Below, one piece after another: positions 8,093 through 16,616 of a DNA stretch of 59,557 nucleotides. Both the position numbers and the translations under genes were made by a program. The stretch covers positions 1-59,557 of the forward strand of contig JAYWHT010000033.1 of assembly GCA_043777595.1 (NCBI GenBank), read 5' to 3'. This stretch comes from JAYVJH01 sp043777595 (lineage in GTDB: Bacteria > Bacteroidota > Bacteroidia > Cytophagales > Spirosomataceae). How positions within the stretch are numbered: position 1 is the first letter of the stretch; every line of letters begins with the position of its first letter. Below the pieces are notes generated by a model. That model was not told the DNA's origin. It was given only the letters and a program-made list of their open reading frames with translations, and did not search any database.

Positions 8093-9334
8093 CTACTCTT
8101 CCAAAAAATTGAGGTCTTTACCAAATGTTTCTTCGGTTTGGGTCAATGACCAGAATGCTAACCCATAACAAATAACCCCCAGCACTCCCCCGGCCAAAAG
8201 CACGTTATTGATGCCTGAATCATTGAATGACGATTTGAAATACTGAAAGGTTAGCGTCATAGGTATTACTAAACCTCGTACCACACTTGGCACAGACGTA
8301 GTGGCGGTAGCTCGTAAATTTGTGCCATAGAGTTCTGCGACCATCATCAAATATAAACCAATATAGCCCGTGCTAAGTCCTGCAAAAAAGCATATTGTAT
8401 ATAACTTTTGAGGACTTGACGCACCTCCAAACAGATACAGCGCCGCAAAAACTGCACTGAACAGCATGAGATAAACAATGGCTTTGCGCCGAGACTGGAT
8501 ATATTGGCTCAATGGTCCGCTAATAAAGTCGCCTGCGGTGAGGCCAAAATATATAAACATAACACACTTGCCGGGCGACACGGCCTCGACAATACCCATC
8601 GCTTTACCAAACTCGTTGCCAAAAGTGGCCAAAATACCTACAATAAACCACGTAGGTATTCCGATAGCGATACATTGAATATATTTGCGAAAGTGTGGCC
8701 AAGAGCTAAAAAAATAAAAATAGTTACCTCGACTAACGTGTTCTTGTTTCATTTTCAGGAACAATCCAGACTCAAAAACGCTGATTCGGAGCAACAATAA
8801 CGCAATACCCATACCACCACCAACAAAATAGGCAGTTCGCCACTCAAACCATTCTTGGGTAATGTACGCCGCAGCCGCTCCCAGATAGCCTACACCAGCT
8901 ACAAGCGTAGGGCCAAGGCTACGGATTTTGGGAGGTACGATTTCAGAAACGAGCGTCATGGCCGCACCAATTTCGCCCGAAAGCCCAACCCCAGCCACAA
9001 ACCGAAGTAGCGCATAAGTATTGGTGTCTTCGACAAAGCCGCAGGCGATATTGGCCAATGAATAGACAACAATAGAACCAAATAAAACCGACAAACGGCC
9101 TTTTTTGTCGCCCAGTACTCCCCACAAAATACCACCAACGAGTAGCCCCGCCTGCTGCCATGATAAAATATATCCTCCTATTTTTGACACTTCAGCATCC
9201 GAAAGTCCTAATGATTGCAGACTTGGCACACGGACAATACTAAAAATAAGCATATCATAGACATCGACAAAAAAACCCAATGCTGATACAATTACGGGAA
9301 GCGTGAACAACGCCCTGTAAGGAGAGTCTTTCAT
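8093..9334 (-). CDS. Major facilitator superfamily transporter
   Basis: About 413 residues with 12 predicted membrane segments. The loop 2-3 MFS signature appears as GVLGDKKGRLSVL, and the second-half equivalent as QYIQSRRKAIVY. FFVDVYDMLIFSIVRVP in helix 1 resembles the metabolite:H+ symporter and sugar/aromatic acid transporter branches. The substrate is not evident. The frame opens at 9343 with ATG overlapping the TGA of the upstream OmpA gene, but MKDSPYRALF at 9334 is the more family-like start. Close coupling to the upstream lipoprotein gene suggests co-transcription. Confidence 0.85.
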   Translation of the reverse strand: MKDSPYRALFTLPVIVSALGFFVDVYDMLIFSIVRVPSLQSLGLSDAEVSKIGGYILSWQQAGLLVGGILWGVLGDKKGRLSVLFGSIVVYSLANIACGFVEDTNTYALLRFVAGVGLSGEIGAAMTLVSEIVPPKIRSLGPTLVAGVGYLGAAAAYITQEWFEWRTAYFVGGGMGIALLLLRISVFESGLFLKMKQEHVSRGNYFYFFSSWPHFRKYIQCIAIGIPTWFIVGILATFGNEFGKAMGIVEAVSPGKCVMFIYFGLTAGDFISGPLSQYIQSRRKAIVYLMLFSAVFAALYLFGGASSPQKLYTICFFAGLSTGYIGLYLMMVAELYGTNLRATATTSVPSVVRGLVIPMTLTFQYFKSSFNDSGINNVLLAGGVLGVICYGLAFWSLTQTEETFGKDLNFLEE

Positions 9335-9339
9335 AAATA

Positions 9340-9951
9340 TCATTTGAATGAGTCTTCTCTAACTGTTATAACGGCATCGATTCGACGATTGGCACGGCGG
9401 CCATCTGGGGTGGCATTGGTGGCTTTGGGTTGAGTTGCACCATAACCAGCTACCGATAATATTCGGGTTTTTTCTACACCTTTTGTCTGTAAACTGTTGG
9501 CAAAACTGGCCGCCCTTTTTTCTGATAGTTTCTGATTAAATACCTGTCGGCCAGTGCTATCTGCATGGCCGCTTACGTCAATGTTGGTTTGTAGATGTTT
9601 TTGCATGATGTCGGCCAAGTTATCAATATTGGTTTGGGCTTGCGCTGTCAAGTTGCTCGAATTGAGGCCAAATGACACTTCTGGATCGAAGGTTATTTTG
9701 ATACCAGCCACTGTTCGGGTAACATCTACACCTTTGAGCCTATCTCTGATTTCGACAGCGATTTTATCTAAAAATACACCTACTTCTGCTGAAGGCATGG
9801 TAGGTTTTAATTTTGGGTTTGTGGCCGATGTTTGGCCAGATGTTCCTGTGCTACTTGAGTCAATATCAGAGCCTGATTTTTTGAGTGATTTACAACCTAC
9901 AGCTAACGTACTTGTTAGGGTTGCTGCTACAATAAAAAATTTAAAATTCAT
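9340..9951 (-). CDS. OmpA-family peptidoglycan-binding lipoprotein
   Basis: 203 residues. The N-terminus ends in a lipobox (LAVGCKSLKK, Cys about residue 20), so the protein is probably anchored in the outer membrane. The C-terminal ~110 residues are an OmpA/MotB domain with the hallmark segments NIDVSGHADSTG and RRANRRIDAVI, which bind diaminopimelate in peptidoglycan. A Ser/Thr-rich linker lies between. It is the first gene of a pair with the MFS transporter. Its role is probably structural tethering of the envelope. Confidence 0.88.
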   Translation of the reverse strand: MNFKFFIVAATLTSTLAVGCKSLKKSGSDIDSSSTGTSGQTSATNPKLKPTMPSAEVGVFLDKIAVEIRDRLKGVDVTRTVAGIKITFDPEVSFGLNSSNLTAQAQTNIDNLADIMQKHLQTNIDVSGHADSTGRQVFNQKLSEKRAASFANSLQTKGVEKTRILSVAGYGATQPKATNATPDGRRANRRIDAVITVREDSFK

Positions 9952-10319
9952 GGTATAGAGATTTTAGGGTGTATTTTAATGTTGGTTATTGATGTTATTT
10001 ATTGAATTTAGGTAGTAAATATAATTTTTGGGTAGGTAAACTAACATTAAATCAAAAAGAGTGGAAAAATAAATTCCCACCCTTTCTTGATTTAAAAAAA
10101 AATGTTCTAATTTGTCTTTTGGTCTAAAAGTCGCTAAACATGAGCCATTTAATCCAAAAGCAAAGATACACAATAAGTGTAATGTTGAAACAAAAAAATT
10201 CTCAAAGAGTAGTTCAGTATATTATTTGGCCATATAGGTTTGTTTCAAATCAATTAAAAACAAAAATTTTGGATTCAACCTATAACTAAACTTCGCACAA
10301 AGGCATAAACTATATCATT
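9952..10319. other. AT-rich intergenic region, nothing recognised
   Basis: 368 bp between the divergent OmpA gene and the small membrane protein. Only short noise frames and weak hairpins (for example around 10070-10085) are seen. It presumably holds promoters of both flanking genes, but no clear TAnnTTTG box is found. Confidence 0.5.
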
Positions 10320-10532
10320 ATGAAAACGCTAATAAATGTCTTGACAGGTTTAATAGTATGCTCGTTCATAATTTATGTTTTGGTGACTAATCTAATAAAC
10401 CACTACGAAGAAAAAAACCAAGTCATTATTTTCGTGTTTTTGTTCTTTAAAATAGTAGGTTTTACATGGTTCGTTTTGCGACTATTAGTTGAACTTAAAA
10501 CCCAGAAAAAATCAAAGACACACAAAACGTAG
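10320..10532 (+). CDS. Small two-helix membrane protein, unknown
   Basis: 70 residues. Two hydrophobic segments (about 3-25 and 34-57) are separated by a charged turn (NHYEEKNQ) and followed by a basic tail rich in Lys, as in a small inner-membrane protein with cytoplasmic termini. I recognise no family. It is preceded by a long AT-rich region and followed by a strong bidirectional terminator, which supports a real transcript. It could still be a chance frame. Confidence 0.45.
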   Translation: MKTLINVLTGLIVCSFIIYVLVTNLINHYEEKNQVIIFVFLFFKIVGFTWFVLRLLVELKTQKKSKTHKT

Positions 10533-10612
10533 TTGGCATAAGGCAATTTTAATACCTCTCGTACCGACTTTCTACAACGCCATTGCGACAAGGTATATAA
10601 GCTGGCAAAAGA

Positions 10613-10650
10613 CAAAAGAGCAGTTTCTCAGATGAGAAACTACTCTTTTG
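10613..10650. terminator. Bidirectional terminator hairpin
   Basis: An 18-bp stem with one mismatch and a 2-nt loop: CAAAAGAGCAGTTTCTCA pairs with TGAGAAACTACTCTTTTG. The A-rich left and T-rich right ends give U-runs on both strands. It lies between the convergent small membrane protein gene and the L25 gene. Confidence 0.85.
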
Positions 10651-10684
10651 TTTGCTATTAGTTTGTGTTGCTTTGGCGTTCTGA

Positions 10685-11254
10685 CTATGAAGCCTTGAGC
10701 GTACCACGCAACGCACGTGGAATTTCGACCGATGCAATAGGCAACGATGGATTGCTCAAAATTACATAACCATCGGCAACGAGTGTGCTTACTTTTATTG
10801 ATTTACCCAAATCTAAGTTGGCAATAGATACATCTACAAAGTCTGGAATATCCTCTGCTTGGCCTTGTAGCTTTACTTTGCGTAGTTTTTGTACCAACTT
10901 ACCACCTTGCATCACGCCTGGGGCTGTACCCGTAAAGCGGATAGGTACATCGATTTTAATTTCTTTTCCTGGTATAATTTCCAAGAAATCAGCATGCAAA
11001 ATCATATCACTCACTGGGTGATATTGAATGTCTTGAAGAATACCGAAGTGAATGTCCCCTTCGATGTTTAGCTCAACTTTGTAAACGTTTGGCGTGAAAA
11101 TCAAATCACGAAACAAGTACATGTGGGCCGAAAAATGAATCTGCTCTGCTCCTCCGTACAACACACACGGGACGAGTGCCTCGTGGCGGAGTGCCTGCGA
11201 TTCTTTCTTGCCAAGATTCGCTCTTTTAAACCCTACAATCTCAGTATTTTTCAT
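10685..11254 (-). CDS. rplY: 50S ribosomal protein L25/general stress protein Ctc
   Basis: 189 residues, the long CTC form: an N-terminal 5S-rRNA-binding L25 domain (VLYGG near residue 33, HADFLEI near residue 89) plus the C-terminal TL5 beta domain (IDVPIRFTGTAPGVMQGG). It binds 5S rRNA in the large subunit. It sits just downstream of the PRPP synthase gene on the same strand; the ctc-prs pairing is conserved in many bacteria. The C-terminus ends without a long acidic tail. Confidence 0.93.
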   Translation of the reverse strand: MKNTEIVGFKRANLGKKESQALRHEALVPCVLYGGAEQIHFSAHMYLFRDLIFTPNVYKVELNIEGDIHFGILQDIQYHPVSDMILHADFLEIIPGKEIKIDVPIRFTGTAPGVMQGGKLVQKLRKVKLQGQAEDIPDFVDVSIANLDLGKSIKVSTLVADGYVILSNPSLPIASVEIPRALRGTLKAS

Positions 11255-11263
11255 TTGTTTTGT

Positions 11264-11290
11264 TGCCCCCTAACCCCCGAAGAAGGACTT
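11264..11290. repeat. Possible half-copy of GC-rich palindromic element
   Basis: The L25-prs intergenic region contains GCCCCCTAACCCCCGAAGAA, matching the general make-up (runs of C, then CCCGA) of one arm of the elements inside the sulfite reductase gene. Only one arm is present and the match is approximate. Confidence 0.35.
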
Positions 11291-11359
11291 GTTTTGGTGT
11301 TTTTTAGTATCTTTTGGGAATAGCTAAGATACGTTTTTTGAAATGTAGAAATCTTTTTT

Positions 11360-12301
11360 CTACGGATTTATAAATAATGAACTAATAGACTCGTGGTCAC
11401 GAATACGCCCTATGGCTTTGGCAAACAACTCTGACACGGACAGTACTTTGATTTTGGGGTTTTCTTGCCGCATCGGAATGGTATCGGTAACAAGTAACTC
11501 CTCCAAAACCGAGTTTTTGATGCGCTCGTGGGCATCGCCCGACATAACGGGGTGGGTACAGATGGCCCGAACTGATACCGCCCCTTTTTCCAATAGTAAC
11601 TGCGCCGCTTTGCAAATAGTGCCGCCTGTGTCAATCAAGTCATCGACAAGCACTACGTTTGCGCCTTTTACATCTCCAATTACTTGCATTGACGCTATTT
11701 CGTTGGCACGCTTGCGGTGTTTGTCGCACAGCACAATGTCGGCATTAAAAAACTTAGCGAAGTTGCGGGCTCGTGCCGCGCCGCCTACATCTGGCGAGGC
11801 GATGATAAGGTTTTCGAGATTTAATGATTGCAAATAAGGCACAAATACACTCGTACCTTCGAGATGAACAACTGGAATATCAAAAAAACCTTGAATTGCG
11901 CCCGAGTGTAGGTCAATCGTCATTATCTGGTCTGCACCTGCGGCCATCAGTAAGTTGGCCATGAGTTTGGCAGCGATGGCTACTCGTGGTTTGTCTTTGC
12001 GGTCTTGGCGTGCATAACCAAAATAGGGCATGACGGCCGTAATTTCATGTGCAGAGGCTCGTTTGGCAGCATCAATCATCATCAACAATTCCATCATATT
12101 GTCGGACGATGGAAAGGTGGACTGAACCAAATATACATCGCAACCTCTGATAGACTCCTCAAAACTCGGTGACATTTCGCCATCACTAAAACGCCTCAAC
12201 GTGTAGCCACCCAAATTGCGGCCGTAGTGATGTGCCAATTTTTGAGAAAGGTAGTCGGAAGCCGAGCCAGAAAATATTTTGATGGGATTGAATGATGCCA
12301 T
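11360..12301 (-). CDS. prs: Ribose-phosphate pyrophosphokinase
   Basis: Makes PRPP from ribose-5-phosphate and ATP, feeding purine, pyrimidine, His and Trp synthesis. The PRPP-binding loop is VVLVDDLIDTGGTI. The ribose-phosphate and divalent-metal segments are DLHSGAIQGFF and YFGYARQDRKD. With the start at 12301 (MASFNPIKIF) it has 313 residues, the normal length. An in-frame extension to 12349 is rejected because a good promoter sits at 12320-12349. L25 follows downstream in the same direction. Confidence 0.96.
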   Translation of the reverse strand: MASFNPIKIFSGSASDYLSQKLAHHYGRNLGGYTLRRFSDGEMSPSFEESIRGCDVYLVQSTFPSSDNMMELLMMIDAAKRASAHEITAVMPYFGYARQDRKDKPRVAIAAKLMANLLMAAGADQIMTIDLHSGAIQGFFDIPVVHLEGTSVFVPYLQSLNLENLIIASPDVGGAARARNFAKFFNADIVLCDKHRKRANEIASMQVIGDVKGANVVLVDDLIDTGGTICKAAQLLLEKGAVSVRAICTHPVMSGDAHERIKNSVLEELLVTDTIPMRQENPKIKVLSVSELFAKAIGRIRDHESISSLFINP

Positions 12302-12319
12302 GCCTATCGAATTTTTCCG

Positions 12320-12349
12320 CAAAGGTAGTGATAAGTAGCCGTTTGTCAA
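12320..12349 (-). promoter_or_regulatory. Promoter of prs
   Basis: On the minus strand TTG (12347-12349) is followed after 19 nt by TACCTTTG (12320-12327), a good Bacteroidota -33/-7 pair, 18 nt upstream of the prs ATG at 12301. Confidence 0.6.
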
Positions 12350-12372
12350 TAGTACTTAGTTCTTTTTTTTGA

Positions 12373-13128
12373 TTAACCAACAGCCATGTCCTCTAATTTA
12401 ATATTGCTAAATTGAGCATTTTTCAAGACATCAACCACCGCACCAATCACAATAATAGCTGGTGCGCCGAGGTTTTGTGCTTGTACCAATTGCTCAATAT
12501 TAAAAATCTGACCCGTTACTGAACATTCGTCGGGCATTGAACCGTTTTGAATAATAGCCACAGGAGTATTTGATTGTCCTAAGTTTTGGTAAATAGCTAC
12601 AATTTCGGCGAGGCGGTGCATTCCCATCAAAATCACGATTGTAGCCGATGACTGAGCCGCCAGGGCTATATCGGCAGAAAGTTGATGATTTTTGATTGTA
12701 CCTGTCAGTACCCAAAAACTTTCTGACAAACCTCTGTGTGTCAATGGAATATGATTGAGAGTTGGCACAGCATAACTACTTGACAGACCCGGGATTACTA
12801 TTGTTTCGATACCATATTGTTGGGCATACGATAGTTCTTCGCCTCCACGACCAAATATAAACGGGTCGCCACCTTTGAGGCGTACTACTTCGCCGTGTTG
12901 TTGGGCCATTTCAACGATTAGCTCGTTTATCCAGCTTTGTTCACAGCTTTTTTGGTGGCCACGTTTGCCAACATAAATCAACCGACAGTCTGGCGGACAG
13001 TGGCTTAGAACATCGTCGTGAACCAAAGCATCGTATAATACTACCCGAGCATTTTGCAGGATTTTAACGGCTTTGAGCGTAATCAATTCGGGGTCGCCCG
13101 GCCCTGCACCAACAAGGTATAGTTTCAT
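12373..13128 (-). CDS. cobA: Uroporphyrinogen-III C-methyltransferase (SUMT)
   Basis: Transfers two methyl groups from SAM to uroporphyrinogen III to give precorrin-2, the precursor of siroheme. Family motifs are YLVGAGPGDPELITLKA at the N-terminus and KGGDPFIFGRGGEE near residue 90. It has 251 residues from the start MKLYLVG at 13128; an upstream in-frame ATG at 13155 would add nine non-conserved residues. It lies 72 nt downstream of the sulfite/nitrite reductase, whose cofactor is siroheme. The oxidase/chelatase partner (CysG N-domain) is not in the window. Confidence 0.93.
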   Translation of the reverse strand: MKLYLVGAGPGDPELITLKAVKILQNARVVLYDALVHDDVLSHCPPDCRLIYVGKRGHQKSCEQSWINELIVEMAQQHGEVVRLKGGDPFIFGRGGEELSYAQQYGIETIVIPGLSSSYAVPTLNHIPLTHRGLSESFWVLTGTIKNHQLSADIALAAQSSATIVILMGMHRLAEIVAIYQNLGQSNTPVAIIQNGSMPDECSVTGQIFNIEQLVQAQNLGAPAIIVIGAVVDVLKNAQFSNIKLEDMAVG

Positions 13129-13200
13129 TTGTATTAAGTGAAAAATGATTAGCAAAAAGTGATGAGTTGTTGCGTTTTTCGTTTCTCACTTTTCACTTCT

Positions 13201-15378
13201 TTAAGAATCTTGTGCCGCTACCAATTCTTGTAGCGTAATATTTCCATTAGTTATTTGTGCTGTTCTTATTTTTTGTATTTGAAATAAAAACTGTTCGGCA
13301 CTACTCACAAATTGTTCAGCAAAAGCTGGTGTAGGTTCATTTTTATTGATGGCCAATACTTGTGTTTTGAAATCGCCTTCGTTGGCATGATATTCGCCTA
13401 CAAAATGCTTGTCAAAATCGTTGATGATGCTATATTGCGTGTTTGTGGGTATTTGTTTTGAGAGCAACATTGCTTTTGCACCCGTTACAAAAACAGTGTA
13501 CGCATGATAGATGGCATCGGCAGGGCTACTGGTTACAATGGCCGATGCTCGCTCTAATTTTTCATTGGCTTCTTCCAGCGTTGTGGCTACCAAGTCAATC
13601 ATCACACCCGCACATTCGCCTACGCCAATGGCCGTTGCGTACTTTTCGGCACTATCCCAGTCTATATAATCGTCTTGTTGTAAAGTAGTTAGATCGGACA
13701 AGGGTTTGAGTAATTGATAAAAATAATTTTTGCCTTGTCGTGCATAATAGTCATTGTAGTACTCGTCTTCGAGGGCGTTTGTTTCATAGTCAGTCAATAA
13801 AACTCTAAGCCCATCGACACCTCTCTTTGATGGAATCTTAATTACTTTTTCTCCAATTTGGCCTTCGTTTATACTATTAAAACCTCCGCCGAGTAGTACT
13901 TGCAAAGCAGGTAAAACCAGCGCACCGTTTTTGAGCGAACTGCCATGAAAACCAATATTAGCTGCCGAATGTTGCCCACAACCATTCATACAACCCGAGA
14001 TTTTTATTTTTAGTGTTGTATTATGAATCAGGTCTTGAAATTCAGTTTTCATCATTACTTCCAACGCCCGAGTTATGCCATAACTACTCGAAATCGCCAA
14101 ATTGCAGGTATCTGTGCCGGGGCAAGTAGTGATGTCGGCGGTACTGTCGAAGCCTGGCTCGGCCAAGCCGAGGGCGTTTAGCTTTTCATAAACGACAGGT
14201 AAATCTTCGGGCTTGACGAACCGTAGCAAGTAGCCTTGATTGACTGTTACCCTGATGTCGTCAGCGGCATAGTCTTTTACGATTTGCGCCAATGCCCGTG
14301 CCGTATCTGAGTGCATATCGCCCAGCAATACTCGTAACTGCACAGCGTACCAACCTTTTTGTTTTTGTTCAAAGACATTGGTGGAGAGCCAACGGTCAAA
14401 GGCAGCCCCCCCCGCCCCCGATGAGGGAGCTTTCACCTTTTCTGACTTCATATCAGATGGATTCAGAAAAGCTACTTTGCTTCCGAAAAAAGCTCCCCCA
14501 TCGGGGGCGGGGGGGGCTGCTTTTTTTTCCTCTTCCACCAACTTCATAAAACCCTCTAAACCTACATCATTTAGTAAGTATTTCAATCGGGCTTTGTGGC
14601 GTTTGGTACGCTCGCCGTATCGGTCAAAAACCCTGATAACGGCTTCGATAAAGGGGATAACTTGTTCTTGGGGCAAAAACTCATAAGCTACCTGCGCCCC
14701 AAAAGGCTGCGCTCCCAAGCCCCCACCAACAAAAACTTTGAAACCCAGCCCCCCACCCCCCGATGGGGGAGTATTAGCTCCCCTATCGGGGGCGGGGGGG
14801 GCTGGCACCAGCCCAATGTCATGTATGTAGGTATATGCCGAGTCTTTTTCTGACGACGACAGGGCGATTTTGAACTTACGACCCATGTCTTGGCAAATGG
14901 GATTACGGAGAAAATACTCAAAAATGGCCTGTGCGTGTGGGCTTACATCAAACAACTCTTCGGGGTCTATGCCCGCTCTGGCCGAAGCCGTTACGTTTCT
15001 GACGGTATTGCCACAGGCTTCTCGTAGCGTTATGCCAGCGTCTTCTAAGTCGGCCCAAAGTTGGGGCGAGTCGGCGAGTTTGACAAAATGTAACTGAATA
15101 TCCTGACGAGTTGTAGCGTGCAAATTGCCTGTGGCGTATTTGTCAGAGCAGTCTGCGATTCTGATGAGCTGGTCGGAAGTAATGCGGCCAAAAGGTAACT
15201 TTATCCGAATCATCTGAACGCCTGCCTGCCGCTGGCCATAAACTCCACGAGAGAGCCTAAACTTACGAAAAGCCTCTGCATCGGCTTCGCCAGATGTAAA
15301 GTGGTTTATTTTTTTGTGTAAGTCCACAATATCGTCTTTTGCGGCGGGGCTTACGTTGGGTGTGAATTGTATTGACAT
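13201..15378 (-). CDS. Siroheme [4Fe-4S] sulfite/nitrite reductase with two element insertions
   Basis: Six-electron reduction of sulfite to sulfide (or nitrite to ammonia) in the cytoplasm. It has two ferredoxin-like half-domains (FGRITSDQLIRIA and VTVNQGYLLRFV) and the siroheme/[4Fe-4S] motifs CPGTDTC (C419, C425) and CMNGC (C463, C467). At 725 residues it is longer than usual. Residues ~192-212 and ~287-326 are low-complexity Pro/Gly/Ala stretches encoded by GC-rich inverted repeats at 14745-14805 and 14402-14520, both kept in frame. The cluster (cysN, cysD, cysH, cobA) favours sulfite as substrate, though the sequence alone does not exclude nitrite. The inserts probably form surface loops. 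Confidence 0.9.
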   Translation of the reverse strand: MSIQFTPNVSPAAKDDIVDLHKKINHFTSGEADAEAFRKFRLSRGVYGQRQAGVQMIRIKLPFGRITSDQLIRIADCSDKYATGNLHATTRQDIQLHFVKLADSPQLWADLEDAGITLREACGNTVRNVTASARAGIDPEELFDVSPHAQAIFEYFLRNPICQDMGRKFKIALSSSEKDSAYTYIHDIGLVPAPPAPDRGANTPPSGGGGLGFKVFVGGGLGAQPFGAQVAYEFLPQEQVIPFIEAVIRVFDRYGERTKRHKARLKYLLNDVGLEGFMKLVEEEKKAAPPAPDGGAFFGSKVAFLNPSDMKSEKVKAPSSGAGGAAFDRWLSTNVFEQKQKGWYAVQLRVLLGDMHSDTARALAQIVKDYAADDIRVTVNQGYLLRFVKPEDLPVVYEKLNALGLAEPGFDSTADITTCPGTDTCNLAISSSYGITRALEVMMKTEFQDLIHNTTLKIKISGCMNGCGQHSAANIGFHGSSLKNGALVLPALQVLLGGGFNSINEGQIGEKVIKIPSKRGVDGLRVLLTDYETNALEDEYYNDYYARQGKNYFYQLLKPLSDLTTLQQDDYIDWDSAEKYATAIGVGECAGVMIDLVATTLEEANEKLERASAIVTSSPADAIYHAYTVFVTGAKAMLLSKQIPTNTQYSIINDFDKHFVGEYHANEGDFKTQVLAINKNEPTPAFAEQFVSSAEQFLFQIQKIRTAQITNGNITLQELVAAQDS
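14402..14520. repeat. GC-rich palindromic element inside the reductase gene, copy 1
   Basis: 119 bp. A 32-bp left arm (14402-14433) and right arm (14489-14520) are inverted repeats with one mismatch, rich in C-runs then CCCGATGGGGGAGC. The 55-bp centre has its own smaller inverted repeat (TTTTCTGA/TCAGAAAA). The reading frame of the host gene stays open through it, adding about 40 residues. It resembles in principle the protein-coding palindromic elements described in Rickettsia. Confidence 0.85.
14745..14805. repeat. GC-rich palindromic element inside the reductase gene, copy 2
   Basis: 61 bp. The arms 14745-14771 and 14778-14805 are imperfect inverted repeats of the same family (CCAGCCCCCC... 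and its complement) around a 6-nt centre. It is a shorter version of copy 1 without the long central part, and adds about 20 in-frame residues (PAPPAPDRG...PPSGGGG). Confidence 0.85.
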
Positions 15379-15397
15379 TTTATTATTAAGTGCTTTT

Positions 15398-15441
15398 ACA
15401 CAGGGCTGTGTTATGATATTACGGGCTTTCAGCCCTTTTTT
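15398..15441. repeat. Paired short palindromes (REP-like doublet)
   Basis: ACACAG-GG-CTGTGT (15398-15411) and GGGCT-TTC-AGCCC (15423-15435) are separated by 11 nt, and the second is followed by TTTTTT. They lie in the 67-bp gap upstream of the reductase gene. The second could act as a terminator for plus-strand transcripts. The doublet layout resembles the array at 38.6-40 kb. Confidence 0.5.
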
Positions 15442-15445
15442 GTTA

Positions 15446-16612
15446 TTACTGTTCGTTTGATTTTTGAATTGTTACAGTTTTTAGCGTACCATCAGCACTT
15501 TTTAGTTTAAGTTTGGCGCTTTGTTTATTTCTGAGTGGGTCGTCTAATATCAAATCACAAATAGTATTGATTGGTTTAGAAATTTGCCCGTCGATTTCCG
15601 TGATTTCATCGCCTAATTTTACTTTGTCGGCATAACTCTCCCAGACCAAACCCACACACAGTTTACCATCTTTCACAGTCGTACCAATGGGCCAATTTTT
15701 GCTTTGATAGGGTTGCGAAGAAGACTTTGGTTCAAAATAAAATTTACGATGTCGATAGTCTATTGTTACTTTTCCATAATCTAATAACTTCAAACCTATC
15801 CTCGACCGCCAGTCGTCTGTTACAGTTGTCCAAGTATTTGTAATTTCAGTATCGCCAATTTTTAATGATGGTATTTTGAACTTCTGTTGCTTTTTTTCTT
15901 TCTCCGCCCCCCAAAGACCTCCACTCTCAGACCCAAAACCATTTAACGAATCGCTAAATATTTGACGATTTTTATAGTTTTTTATATACAAATGACTTTG
16001 GTTATGAAAACCACCTGACCCGCTGTCAAAAAGTATAATTTCTGTTTCTGTTTCACTAATTTTAACAGTGATGAGTGGACTACTTTGATTGTCTAACAGC
16101 ATTTTTGTAGCATACTTTTTTGATAATTTTAATGAATCTTTGTTATCTGTTATCAAAATCACTTTGCGATCTGTATCAAACTGAACAATAGAGTTTCTGA
16201 GTAAATTGCTGCCAATGAAGCCATCTATTTTAAAGCATTTTGAAATTATATCATCACCTTTTAGAACAGCCGCAGGTATATTTTCAAAAACAACAGAACC
16301 AACTTGTATGCTATCAACGATGGCAAATCCAGTGCTATCAGACACATCGTTAGCATCTTGTATTTTAATTTTTCGAGTATCATTATGGCTATACCACGTT
16401 TGCTGTACAACGGTTGGTGCGCCTGTGTCAAAAATAAAATTACGTTCTTTGCCTCTAACAGTGGCTTGTACTACCAAATGTTCGCCAACAACCTGATACG
16501 GAAGCGTAATAAAATAGTTTTTGGCTTTTGTCTTGCCGCCATTCATGCTGATTTTTTGGCTGTAAGAATATACAGATAAAAGTAAAAAAGACAAGTGGAG
16601 TAAGTTTTTCAT
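15446..16612 (-). CDS. Secreted retropepsin-like aspartyl protease with PDZ domain
   Basis: 388 residues from ATG 16612, which opens a good signal peptide (MKNLLHLSFLLLSVYSYS). Two aspartyl-protease-like repeats are visible: NFIFDTGAPTVV and IILFDSGSGGFH, each followed by a GxxLL-type strand (GFIGSNLLRN, RIGLKLLDYG). The C-terminal ~80 residues look like a PDZ domain (VKLGDEITEIDGQ). It is probably periplasmic or surface-located, with unknown substrate. A longer frame to 16744 overlaps hicA and lacks a signal peptide, so it is rejected. It sits between the sulfur genes without an obvious link to them. Confidence 0.82.
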   Translation of the reverse strand: MKNLLHLSFLLLSVYSYSQKISMNGGKTKAKNYFITLPYQVVGEHLVVQATVRGKERNFIFDTGAPTVVQQTWYSHNDTRKIKIQDANDVSDSTGFAIVDSIQVGSVVFENIPAAVLKGDDIISKCFKIDGFIGSNLLRNSIVQFDTDRKVILITDNKDSLKLSKKYATKMLLDNQSSPLITVKISETETEIILFDSGSGGFHNQSHLYIKNYKNRQIFSDSLNGFGSESGGLWGAEKEKKQQKFKIPSLKIGDTEITNTWTTVTDDWRSRIGLKLLDYGKVTIDYRHRKFYFEPKSSSQPYQSKNWPIGTTVKDGKLCVGLVWESYADKVKLGDEITEIDGQISKPINTICDLILDDPLRNKQSAKLKLKSADGTLKTVTIQKSNEQ

Positions 16613-16616
16613 GGAA

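Noticed and set aside
9976..10173. 65-residue minus-strand frame in the AT-rich gap
   Set aside because: Composition of a random AT-rich frame, no promoter or family match.
11412..11837. 141-residue plus-strand frame
   Set aside because: Lies wholly antisense to prs, with no motif, signal peptide or promoter; a shadow of a conserved gene.
14402..14805. Sequencing or assembly error in the reductase
   Set aside because: The inserts are structured inverted repeats of one family, in frame, on both sides of intact conserved domains; an artefact would be expected to break the frame.
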